Positions 55,237 to 62,259 of a stretch of 64,000 nt of DNA are shown here, in pieces. The translations under genes and the position numbers were made by a program. Numbering within the stretch: position 1 is the first letter of the stretch; the number at the start of each line of letters is the position of its first letter. Below the pieces are notes generated by a model. The model was given only the letters and a program-made list of their open reading frames with translations, made no database searches and had not been told where the DNA came from. Source of the DNA: Pelagihabitans sp963710535 (GTDB lineage Bacteria; Bacteroidota; Bacteroidia; Flavobacteriales; Flavobacteriaceae); the NCBI GenBank assembly GCA_963710535.1, contig CAVQAW010000001.1, forward strand, positions 1 to 64,000, written 5' to 3'.

Positions 55237-55638
55237 TTGAAGAAAATAGAGCACATCGGCATCGCCGTAAAAGACCTTGAAGCCTCCAATGCGCTGTTCG
55301 AGAAGCTGCTGGGGGCGCCGGCCTACAAGACCGAAACGGTGGCCTCGGAGGGCGTGCGCACGGCCTTTTTCGGGGCGGGCCCCAACAAGGTGGAACTGCT
55401 GGAAGCCCTGAACGATGCCAGTCCGGTGGCCAAGTTCCTCGAGAAAAGGGGGGAGGGCGTGCACCATATCGCCTTTTTGGTCGACGACATCGTGGCCGAG
55501 CTCGCCCGTTTGAAAAAGGAGGGTTTTGTGCTATTGAACGAGGTGCCCAAAAAGGGGGCCGACAACAAGTGGGTGGCCTTCGTGCACCCTAAATCGGCCA
55601 ACGGGGTTTTGGTGGAACTGTGCCAGGAGATCGAATAG
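55237..55638 (+). CDS. mce: Methylmalonyl-CoA epimerase
   Basis: A 133-residue VOC-fold epimerase of the propionate/methylmalonyl-CoA pathway. Motifs: KIEHIGIAVKDLEASNALFEKLLG, the metal-binding His in GVHHIAFLVDDI, and VFVELCQE-type C-terminal metal Glu. There is no ATG; TTG at 55237 is the only start giving a standard N-terminus. It faces rbfA across a short gap. Confidence 0.9.
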   Translation: MKKIEHIGIAVKDLEASNALFEKLLGAPAYKTETVASEGVRTAFFGAGPNKVELLEALNDASPVAKFLEKRGEGVHHIAFLVDDIVAELARLKKEGFVLLNEVPKKGADNKWVAFVHPKSANGVLVELCQEIE

Positions 55639-55657
55639 CACAAAGGCCTTAAAGTTG

Positions 55658-55688
55658 TTGTGGCTGTGTAAAATAAGTGGTAATATTG
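55658..55688 (+). promoter_or_regulatory. Putative promoter of tRNA-Ile2
   Basis: TTG at 55658-55660, 20 bases, then TAATATTG at 55681-55688 (one base off TAnnTTTG). The -33/-7 spacing is right for Bacteroidota, and the tRNA starts 14 bases later. Confidence 0.5.
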
Positions 55689-55701
55689 CAGACCTAAAAC
55701 C

Positions 55702-55775
55702 GGTCCTATAGCTCAGTTGGTTAGAGCACCTGACTCATAATCAGGTGGTCCCTGGTTCGAGCCCAGGTGGGACCA
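55702..55775 (+). tRNA. tRNA with CAT anticodon, likely Ile2 (lysidine) tRNA
   Basis: A full cloverleaf: acceptor GGTCCTA with TGGGACC, anticodon loop ACTCATAA with CAT at 55736-55738, T-arm GGTTCGAGCC, discriminator A at 55775. A CAT anticodon can mean Met or Ile2. Pairs C4-G69 and C5-G68 in the acceptor are the determinants TilS uses for lysidine addition, so Ile2 is favoured. CCA is not encoded. Confidence 0.85.
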
Positions 55776-55787
55776 CATCAAGCAGCA

Positions 55788-55818
55788 AACCCCGCGCAAA
55801 TGCGCGGGGTTATTTTTT
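55788..55818 (+). terminator. Strong rho-independent terminator after tRNA-Ile2
   Basis: AACCCCGCGCA at 55788-55798 pairs perfectly with TGCGCGGGGTT at 55801-55811 across a 2-base loop, ending in a T tract. It lies 12 bases after the tRNA. Confidence 0.85.
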
Positions 55819-55940
55819 GGAAATTCCCGTACAAAAACTTGTTTTTGTAAGGGAGTGAACAAAAAAGAAACGCAGCCCGCCAGGGCTGTGCGGGTTGCTA
55901 TTTGCAGGAGCGGGCCTTCTCTGGTCGATTCGCGTAGCGA

Positions 55941-56060
55941 ATGAACCCAGGTGACTTTCAAAATGAATTAAAGAGAAACATTTTGCCGTTTACGGTCAAG
56001 GGCGAGAAGTTTAACCTGCCAAGGGAGATGGCCTATAGAGTTAACCCGAGCATTAATTAA
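55941..56060 (+). CDS. Possible 39-codon small gene or gene remnant
   Basis: An ATG-to-TAA frame of 39 residues. Translation includes NELKRNILPFTVKGEKFNLP and ends EMAYRVNPSIN, with an amphipathic, protein-like composition. I do not recognise it. No good ribosome site is visible, so it could be a remnant of a longer gene in this accessory patch. The whole interval 55776-56108 otherwise holds only the terminator. Confidence 0.3.
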   Translation: MNPGDFQNELKRNILPFTVKGEKFNLPREMAYRVNPSIN

Positions 56061-56108
56061 ATTCATTGTCGAAAACAGTATCTTCGGTACCATCAAAAAA
56101 AATGCACC

Positions 56109-56399
56109 ATGCCCGAAAGCAACAAATCCAGTTCTTGGATAAACATTTTGAGCGAACTTGTGGAAGCCTTTTTTAAGAGCAGCCGGCAAAGCAAGCGAGG
56201 CAGGACCTGGCACCAGCACGTGGTGCCCTACGAGGACAGGTGGGCCGTAAGGCGTGAGGGGAACAAACGCATCACCTCCAAACACCGCCTCCAGGATACG
56301 GCCATCAACAAAGCAAAACGCCTGGCCAGAAAATACAAGGCCGATGTGATCATCCATAGGGAGGATGGGACGATACGGGATCGTATTGGGTATGATTGA
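56109..56399 (+). CDS. DUF2188 domain protein
   Basis: A 96-residue basic protein. The DUF2188 core is clear in HQHVVPYEDRWAVRREGNKR and KYKADVIIHREDGTIRDRIGYD, preceded by a 40-residue N-terminal extension rich in Ser and Lys. DUF2188 proteins are small basic proteins of unknown function, often on mobile or accessory segments, and this one sits at the edge of the hairpin-repeat region. Confidence 0.85.
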   Translation: MPESNKSSSWINILSELVEAFFKSSRQSKRGRTWHQHVVPYEDRWAVRREGNKRITSKHRLQDTAINKAKRLARKYKADVIIHREDGTIRDRIGYD

Positions 56400-56436
56400 A
56401 GTATGCCCGAGGGTCGGGCAGGCCATTTTAATTACC

Positions 56437-56798
56437 CTTTTTTTCTTTTTGTCTCTTTTTGCTTGTCCAAAAAGAGACGCAAAAAGGACACTTTTTCGTT
56501 AGGTGTTTCCCATTCGCTGGCGCTCATGGGAACCGCTCGCACGGGCTGAACGCGGTCCAGGGCTTCCCGCGTTCTAGACGCCCCTGATCGCTACACTACA
56601 GAAAAAGATAACTCTCCAATGACCTTTTGGGGTAAAAGACCCGGCCTATTTTTGTTTTTGCCAGAAATCAAGGGATTTTCACCTGGGTTTCAGGGAAGCC
56701 ATCCATAGAGCATTCCGAGCATCGGAAGCGGCCTGGATGGTGCGGCCGTGGAAATCGCGTAGATTTCAAGAAAAGAAAAATCAGCCTAGACTTTTTTG
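56437..56798 (+). repeat. Multi-hairpin interspersed repeat, copy A
   Basis: First of five related elements. It contains, in order: stem H1 GTCTCTTTTTG/CAAAAAGAGAC (56451-56461 with 56468-56478, loop CTTGTC), AAAAAG-gaca-CTTTTT (56481-56496), H2 TTCCCAT/ATGGGAA (56507-56513 with 56526-56532), H3 GAACGCG/CGCGTTC (56548-56554 with 56568-56574) inside a CGGGC arm, then H4 (CCATCCA/TGGATGG enclosing TTCCG/CGGAA) and H5 GAAATC/GATTTC. The shared sequence includes TTAGGTGTTTCCCATTCGC. Confidence 0.85.
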
Positions 56799-57186
56799 TT
56801 TCTTTTTTTGGCGATGAAAAAAAGAAAAGGATATTAAGAATTATTTTTTTCTCTTGCCTCTTTTTGCTTGTCCAAAAAGAGGCGCAAAAAGGACACTTTT
56901 TCGTTAGGTGTTTCCCATTCGCTGGCGCTCATGGGAACCGCTCGCACGGGCTAAACGCGGTCCAAGGCTTCCCGCGTTCTAAACGCCCGTGCTCGCTACA
57001 CTACAGAAAAAGGAACTCCCCAATGAACTTTTGGGCAAAAGAACCGGCCTATTTTTGTTTCTGCAGAAATCAAGGGATTTTCACCCAGAAGGGAAGCCAT
57101 CCATAGAGCATTCCGAGTTCGGAAGCGCTGGATGCGCGGCGTGGAAATCGCGTAGATTTCGAGCAACGAAAAAGAGCATGTTTTGT
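56799..57186 (+). repeat. Multi-hairpin interspersed repeat, copy B
   Basis: Starts with H6, an 11-bp stem TTTCTTTTTTT/AAAAAAAGAAA with loop GGCGATG (56799-56827). H1 here is GCCTCTTTTTG/CAAAAAGAGGC (56856-56866 with 56873-56883): a changed but still complementary stem relative to copy A. H3 has an 8-bp outer arm GCACGGGC/GCCCGTGC (56944-56951 with 56985-56992). H4 and H5-like parts follow. Confidence 0.85.
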
Positions 57187-57498
57187 TTCTTTTTTTGGCG
57201 ATGAAAAAAAGCAAGAACCACGGTTTCTGCTCTTTTGCTTGTCCAAAAAGAGGCGCAAAAAGGACACTTTTTCGTAGGTGTTTCCCATTCGCTTCGCTCA
57301 TGGGACCGCTCTGAACGGTCAAAGGCAAGATGACCCCTATCACTACACTACAGAAAAGTCTTCAAATGCCTCTTTTTGGGCAAAAGAACCGATTCAAACC
57401 CACCCCTGGCCCCTCCCGGGAGGGGAATAGTTTTTAATAGAATTTTAATACTAGCATTGAGGCCTTGTCAGGTCGAGCGGAGTCGAGACCGGCGATGC
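57187..57498 (+). repeat. Multi-hairpin interspersed repeat, copy C (degenerate) with palindrome tail
   Basis: H6 again, then an H1 with a bulge (TCTTTTG against CAAAAAGA), a shortened H2 region and no full H3. The tail contains a perfect 16-base palindrome CCCCTCCCGGGAGGGG at 57410-57425 and then the inverted-repeat element at 57467. Confidence 0.75.
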
Positions 57499-57646
57499 TG
57501 GTATACATCATATCTCGTTTTGCTTCGCTAGCTACCTTTGTTCAATTTGTATGTTGAACTCGATAATGCTCGATATAACAAGATATATACTCGATTTTAA
57601 TTACAGAATTTGAGGAATGTCGCCTCTCGACTCCGCTCGAGGTGAC
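57467..57646. repeat. Inverted repeat flanking a short AT-rich interval
   Basis: GTCAGGTCGAGCGGAGTCG (at 57467) recurs inverted as CGACTCCGCTCGAGGTGAC, ending at 57646, with 20 of 22 bases complementary over the 22-base arms. The same short element occurs again on the plus strand at 61313-61341. The interval holds no gene. Confidence 0.75.
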
Positions 57647-57803
57647 ATTGTATTTGGAAAAGACCCCTAAAAGTATCGGGACAGAGCCACTATTCCTGAA
57701 AACCTAGCCTTGGCCGGCCAGGATGCTTGTCAGCGTTAAGAATTGACCATGCTCAAGTTTTTTTGGTAACAAAGTACCGACCCTTTCGTCATATTTAAAT
57801 AAA

Positions 57804-58676
57804 ATGGAAACAACAACAAAAGTGCTTAAAAAACCATCGGAACCTAAGGAAACCTGGAAAACCATCATTATTTTCCTGATTGTGGTTACCATTACAAGTG
57901 CCATATTTCACTATGCCATAGTGAATTTGTACCCTTCAAGTATTTATATCGGCGGACTTATGTGGTGCCCTGCCATGGCTGCATTCGTTACCTTGAAATG
58001 GATGGGAAGGTCCATTTCTACTTTGCCCTGGGCTTGGAGAAACTGGAAATATATTCGCCTATCTTATTTTATCCCAACCTTGTATGTTATGATCACCTAT
58101 ATCCTCATCTGGGGCTTTGGATTGGGAGGGTTAACCGATGAAACGAATGTGTTGGAATGGGCCAAAGAACTTGGTTTGGTGGGCATGGGTTCTTTGCCGC
58201 CAGGCTTGGCGGCAATCATTGCGGTTATTTTACTGGGAACCGTTGGGATCATCAGGGCAATGGCAACCACTTTAGGGGAAGAAATCGGTTGGCGTGGATT
58301 TTTTATCTTTGAATTAAGAAAGGTGCTGCCTTTTACGGGCGTTTCGCTTTTTAGTGGAATCGTTTGGGCTTTTTGGCATTGGCCTTTGATCGTATATTAT
58401 GGCGGAAATATCGCACTAGAGCTGACCACTTTTGTTGTGGTGATCGTATCCATGTCTTTTATGATGACCTATTACACTTTTAAGTCGAACAGCTTATGGC
58501 CGGCAGTCCTCTTCCATGCGGTAAGCAATGTATATATCCAGAAAATATTTCCCCCGTTGACATCAAAAAATGTAGGGGCCGAATACTGGCACGGCGAATA
58601 CGGAATTATGTTTGCCCTTGTCACTTTTTTATTCGGAATCTATTTTTGGAGAAAAGCACGGAAGGAAAATTTATAA
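57804..58676 (+). CDS. CPBP family intramembrane metalloprotease
   Basis: A 290-residue membrane protein with about 8 helices. The abortive-infection/CAAX protease motifs are present: Glu159-Glu160-x3-Arg164 in TLGEEIGWRGFF, His192 in AFWHWPLIVYY and His238 in AVLFHAVSNVY. Such proteins include prenyl-endoproteases and immunity-associated (Abi) proteins. Substrate unknown. Its stop is 17 bases before the next start, so it is probably an operon with the NAD(P)-binding gene. Confidence 0.88.
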   Translation: METTTKVLKKPSEPKETWKTIIIFLIVVTITSAIFHYAIVNLYPSSIYIGGLMWCPAMAAFVTLKWMGRSISTLPWAWRNWKYIRLSYFIPTLYVMITYILIWGFGLGGLTDETNVLEWAKELGLVGMGSLPPGLAAIIAVILLGTVGIIRAMATTLGEEIGWRGFFIFELRKVLPFTGVSLFSGIVWAFWHWPLIVYYGGNIALELTTFVVVIVSMSFMMTYYTFKSNSLWPAVLFHAVSNVYIQKIFPPLTSKNVGAEYWHGEYGIMFALVTFLFGIYFWRKARKENL

Positions 58677-58692
58677 AAAAACAGCAAAAGAA

Positions 58693-59418
58693 ATGACAAT
58701 ACTTGTAGCTGGAGCGAGCGGCGCAACGGGGCAACATCTTGTTGTACAATTGCTCAAAAATGGGCATCATGTTAAAGCGGTCGTCCGGTCTGCCGGAAAA
58801 TTACCGGAAACCATTAAAAATGAAAGCCGTTTGACAATCATCGAAGCCAGTATACTGGGCCTCACCGATGTGGAAATGGCCGGTTATGTCAGCGGTTGTG
58901 ATGCCGTAGCCTCATGTCTGGGACATAACCTGACCTGGAAGGGTGTGTATGGCCAACCCCGAAGATTGGTGACCGATGCGGCTAGCAGGTTATGTGCCGC
59001 CATCAAGGCAAACAAACCGGACAAGCCTGTTAAATACGTATTGATGAATAGCTCGGGAAACAGTAATCGCGATTTGAACGAACCCATCCCTTTCGGCCAA
59101 AAATGCGTTCTCGCATTGCTGCGATTATTGCTGCCCCCACATGTTGACAATGAGAAGGCGGCAGACTATCTTCGGACCCAAATCGGCCAAAATGATGCCA
59201 TGATAGAATGGGCGGCAGTCCGCCCCGACAGTTTGATCGATGAACCCGATGTTTCGGAATATGAGGTGTACCCTTCCCCAATAAGAAGTGCGATTTTTAA
59301 TGCGGGAAAGGTCAGTAGGATCAATGTCGCCCATTTCATGGCCGCTTTGATCGGCAACGAGGAGCTCTGGCGAAAATGGAAGGGACAAATGCCCGTAATT
59401 TACAGCAAAGGGCAGTAG
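58693..59418 (+). CDS. NAD(P)-binding (NmrA/SDR-like) protein
   Basis: A 241-residue atypical short-chain dehydrogenase. It starts MTILVAGASGATGQHLVVQLLKNG, the Gly-rich nucleotide-binding loop, and contains VSGCDAVASCLGHN and VLMNSSGNSNRDL. No classical YxxxK triad is obvious. It begins 17 bases after the CPBP stop. The substrate is unknown. Confidence 0.85.
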   Translation: MTILVAGASGATGQHLVVQLLKNGHHVKAVVRSAGKLPETIKNESRLTIIEASILGLTDVEMAGYVSGCDAVASCLGHNLTWKGVYGQPRRLVTDAASRLCAAIKANKPDKPVKYVLMNSSGNSNRDLNEPIPFGQKCVLALLRLLLPPHVDNEKAADYLRTQIGQNDAMIEWAAVRPDSLIDEPDVSEYEVYPSPIRSAIFNAGKVSRINVAHFMAALIGNEELWRKWKGQMPVIYSKGQ

Positions 59419-59431
59419 GGTAGCGGTAGAA

Positions 59432-59753
59432 TTCAAGAAAAGAAAAATCAGCCTAGCGTTTTTTGTTTCTTTTTTTGGCGATGAAAAAAAGAAAGAAACA
59501 TAAAAATATTTCTCTTGCCTCTTTTTGCTTGTCCAAAAAGAGACGCAAAAAGGACACTTTTTCGTTAGGTGTTTCCCATTCGCTGGCGCTCATGGGAACC
59601 GCTCGCACGGGCTAAACGCGGTCCAAGGCTTCCCGCGTTCTTCACGCCCTTACTCACTACACTACAGAAAAAGGTAACTCCCCAATGAACTTTTGGGCAA
59701 AAGAACCGATCCAAACCCACCACTGGCCCCCTACCGGGAGGGGAATAGTTTCC
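59432..59753 (+). repeat. Multi-hairpin interspersed repeat, copy D
   Basis: Begins in the H5/H6 region (H6 stem TTTCTTTTTTT/AAAAAAAGAAA), then H1 GCCTCTTTTTG/CAAAAAGAGAC with one C-A mismatch (59517-59527 with 59534-59544), H2 and H3, ending near an imperfect version of the GC palindrome. It fills the gap between the NAD(P)-binding gene and the DUF808 gene, with no gene of its own. Confidence 0.85.
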
Positions 59754-59792
59754 AACTTCGTCCCTCGTACTTCGTATTTCAAACCTTTTGCC

Positions 59793-60662
59793 TTATTTCC
59801 TCCTAAAAAGTTTCTTAACTGCTTTAACACATAACAGCACAAGCAATCCTACCAGGAGCCCCACCAAAAATTCGACGATCAGATCCGGCACGGCAGGGAA
59901 GATATGGTGCAGGAAAGGCAGATTGTGCACAAAGATGCCACCTGAAACCAGCAACAAGGCGATGGTGCCGATCACGGAGAGGGATTTGATCACCCATGGC
60001 AGGGCATTCACAAAAAATCGCCCGATCTTATCGGAAATGCTGTTCTTCTCACCGTTAAGGTCGATCAAACGGGCTCCGAACTCATCCATGCGGACGATCA
60101 GCGCCACAAGTCCGTACACCCCTACGGTGGCAATCAGTGCTATGAACGATACCACCAAGATCTGATTGAGAAGCGGTTCGTTCATCACGGTACCCAGGGC
60201 AATGATCACAATTTCGATGGACAAAATAAAATCGGTGAGGATGGCCGATTTGATCTTTGTTTTTTCCAGGGCGAGGATGTCACTTTTAAGGGGGGCCTTA
60301 AAATCGGCTGGAATGGGAGCGTGTGCATGCGGCACGAAGAATTCGTATATTTTTTCGGCCCCTTCATAGGCGAGATAAAGTCCGCCCAGCAGCAGGATCA
60401 CCGTTACCGCCAAGGGCAAAAAGGCGCTCAGCAAAAAGGCGATCGGGAGGATCATGATCTTATTGAGCAGCGACCCTTTGGTGATGGCCCAAATCACTGG
60501 GAGTTCACGTTTGGACACAAAGCCGGAGGCTTTTTCCGCATTCACGGCCAAGTCATCGCCCAGTATGCCCGCGGTCTTTTTGGTGGCGACCTTCCCCATG
60601 GTGGCCACATCGTCTAACAGCGTTGCCACATCATCCAAAACAGCAAAAAATCCTGAAGCCAT
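59793..60662 (-). CDS. DUF808 (YedI-like) membrane protein
   Basis: A 289-residue inner-membrane protein, starting at ATG 60662 (MASGFFAVLDDVATLLDDVA), the conserved N-terminal motif. The frame extends 7 codons upstream without protein character. About 6-7 hydrophobic segments follow, for example LLVSGGIFVHNLPFLHHIFP. The role of this family is not established; some members have been linked to membrane stress. Confidence 0.88.
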   Translation of the reverse strand: MASGFFAVLDDVATLLDDVATMGKVATKKTAGILGDDLAVNAEKASGFVSKRELPVIWAITKGSLLNKIMILPIAFLLSAFLPLAVTVILLLGGLYLAYEGAEKIYEFFVPHAHAPIPADFKAPLKSDILALEKTKIKSAILTDFILSIEIVIIALGTVMNEPLLNQILVVSFIALIATVGVYGLVALIVRMDEFGARLIDLNGEKNSISDKIGRFFVNALPWVIKSLSVIGTIALLLVSGGIFVHNLPFLHHIFPAVPDLIVEFLVGLLVGLLVLLCVKAVKKLFRRK

Positions 60663-60800
60663 GGTTTTTCTTTTAGGTTTCAAATATAGATCAGGAAGTT
60701 GGATTAGATAAATTCGAAGTACAAAGTGGGAAGTAAGAGTTACGAAGTTGGAAGTACCGATTACACAATATCAATTTGCAAAGTATTATATCGTCCCAAT

Positions 60801-61148
60801 AGTTTTTTGTTTCTTTTTTTCTTTGCTTCTTTTTGCTTGTCCAAAAAGAAGCGCAAAAAGGACACTTTTTCGTTAGGTGTTTCCCATTCGCCGGTGCTCA
60901 TGGGAACCGCTCACACGGGCTGAACGCGGTCCAGGGCTAGACGCCCCCGCTCGCTACACTACAGAAAAAGAAGGCCCTGCAATTGCCTTTTGAGGTAAAA
61001 AACTGGCCTATTTTTGTTTTTGCAAGAAATCAAGGGATTTTCACCCTAGATTAGGGAAGCCATCCATAGAGCATTCCGGTATCGGAAGCGGCCTGGATGG
61101 TGCGGCCGTGGAAATCGCGTAGATTTCAAGAAAAGAAAAATCAGCCTA
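60801..61148 (+). repeat. Multi-hairpin interspersed repeat, copy E
   Basis: H1 here is GCTTCTTTTTG/CAAAAAGAAGC (60825-60835 with 60842-60852): a different base pair from copies A and B, still fully complementary. H2 is present with a G-U variant inside. The H3 CGCGTT arm is deleted. H4 (CCATCC, TTCCG-gtat-CGGAA, GGATGG) and H5 (GAAATC/GATTTC) are intact. Confidence 0.85.
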
Positions 61149-61342
61149 GCGTTTTTTGTTTCTTTTTTTGGCGATGAAAAAAAGAAAAGACATTAAGAAT
61201 TATTTTTTTATTTGCCTCTTTTTGGGCAAAAGACCCGATCCAAACCCACCCCTGGCCCCTCCCGGGAGGGGAATAGTTTCCAATAGAATTTTAATGCAAC
61301 CGTTGATGCCTTGTCAGGTCGAGCGGAGTCGAGACCGGCGAA
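61149..61342 (+). repeat. Copy E tail: H6 stem, GC palindrome, SprA-like inverted element
   Basis: H6 TTTCTTTTTTT/AAAAAAAGAAA at 61159-61187, the perfect palindrome CCCCTCCCGGGAGGGG at 61256-61271, and the GTCAGGTCGAGCGGAGTCG element at 61313. The same order occurs at the end of copy C. The rest of 60663-61457 holds nothing else I can identify. Confidence 0.75.
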
Positions 61343-61457
61343 CCCGCCCAAGGGCCCCCAAATTCCAATTCCGATCAAAACCTTTGCAGGGTTTCTGGCG
61401 GATTTCTTATTTTTAGGGTTTCGCAACCCTGCGATCAAAACTTAAAAGAACAAGTCC

Positions 61458-62249
61458 ATGCTAAAAACCACCCTTTCCCTGGGGCTTATCGCCCTGTTGT
61501 TCTCTTGTAAGACCGAACCCAAAAAAGACCAACCCGCGGCCCCGCCCGAAGCGGAGGCAGCGGCCCAAGACGATTGGATAACCCTCTTCGACGGCAGCAG
61601 CACGGCCGGATGGCGGGCCTACAATGGGGAAGAACTGCCCCCGGGCTGGACCATCAAGGACAGCACCCTGACCTTCGATACGGCCCTGGGACTGGAGCAG
61701 AACTATACCGGCGGCAAGGACATCATCTACGGGGCCGAGATGTTCGACAATTTTGAACTCTCCCTCGATTGGAAACTGCCCGAAGGGGGAAACAGCGGCA
61801 TTTTTTACCATGTAAGGGAAGGCTACGACGGTCCCCCCGTGGTGGCCCCCGAATACCAGTTGATCGATGATGAGAATTATGCGCGCATCCACGACCTTAC
61901 CGAATACAACCTGAGCCTGGGCTATACCGATAAACCGGAAGAGCTGAAACCCCTGCAGCAGACCGGGGCTGATTACGCCATGCACCCCCCCGATCCGGGC
62001 AAGATCCTGCATCCGGTAGGGGAGTGGAACAATACCCGAATCGTTTTTACCCCGGAAATGGTGGAACACTGGCTCAACGGAAAAAAAGTACTATCTTTTG
62101 TTCCTTGGACCGAGGCCTGGTATGCCCAGAAAAATTCGGACAAGTGGAAGACCAGTCCGGATTACGGCAAGTTCAAGAGCGGCTATATTGCCCTGCAAGA
62201 CCATTCGAGTCCGATTTGGTTCAAAAACATCAAGATCAGAAAACTATAA
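61458..62249 (+). CDS. DUF1080 3-keto-disaccharide hydrolase-like lipoprotein
   Basis: A 263-residue lipoprotein (LIALLFSCKTEP, Cys17). The DUF1080 jelly roll is clear: WITLFDGSSTAGWRAY, FELSLDWKLPEGGNSGIFYHV, VAPEYQLIDDENYARIHDL, TRIVFTPEMVEHWLNGKKV and the final IALQDHSSPIWFKNIKIRKL. It is followed 10 bases later by a Gfo/Idh/MocA gene, a pairing that suggests 3-keto-glycoside processing. DUF1080 members cleave 3-keto-disaccharides by family knowledge. Confidence 0.9.
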   Translation: MLKTTLSLGLIALLFSCKTEPKKDQPAAPPEAEAAAQDDWITLFDGSSTAGWRAYNGEELPPGWTIKDSTLTFDTALGLEQNYTGGKDIIYGAEMFDNFELSLDWKLPEGGNSGIFYHVREGYDGPPVVAPEYQLIDDENYARIHDLTEYNLSLGYTDKPEELKPLQQTGADYAMHPPDPGKILHPVGEWNNTRIVFTPEMVEHWLNGKKVLSFVPWTEAWYAQKNSDKWKTSPDYGKFKSGYIALQDHSSPIWFKNIKIRKL

Positions 62250-62259
62250 CCACCATAAC

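Noticed and set aside
55768..55960. Possible att duplication of the tRNA-Ile2 3' end
   Set aside because: Only an 8-base core (CCCAGGTG) within an imperfect 11-base match recurs (around GAACCCAGGTGAC at 55943), too short to call an attachment site.
55713..55961. Minus-strand frame across tRNA-Ile2
   Set aside because: Its end (SNQGPPDYESGALTN) is the well-known spurious translation of a tRNA antisense strand.
56864..57204. Short frames inside the hairpin repeats
   Set aside because: They lie within repeated non-coding elements, differ between copies, and have no family features.
56437..61342. Possible CRISPR array
   Set aside because: The repeats are long (300-400 bp), few and separated by genes, with no short regular repeat-spacer pattern and no cas genes.
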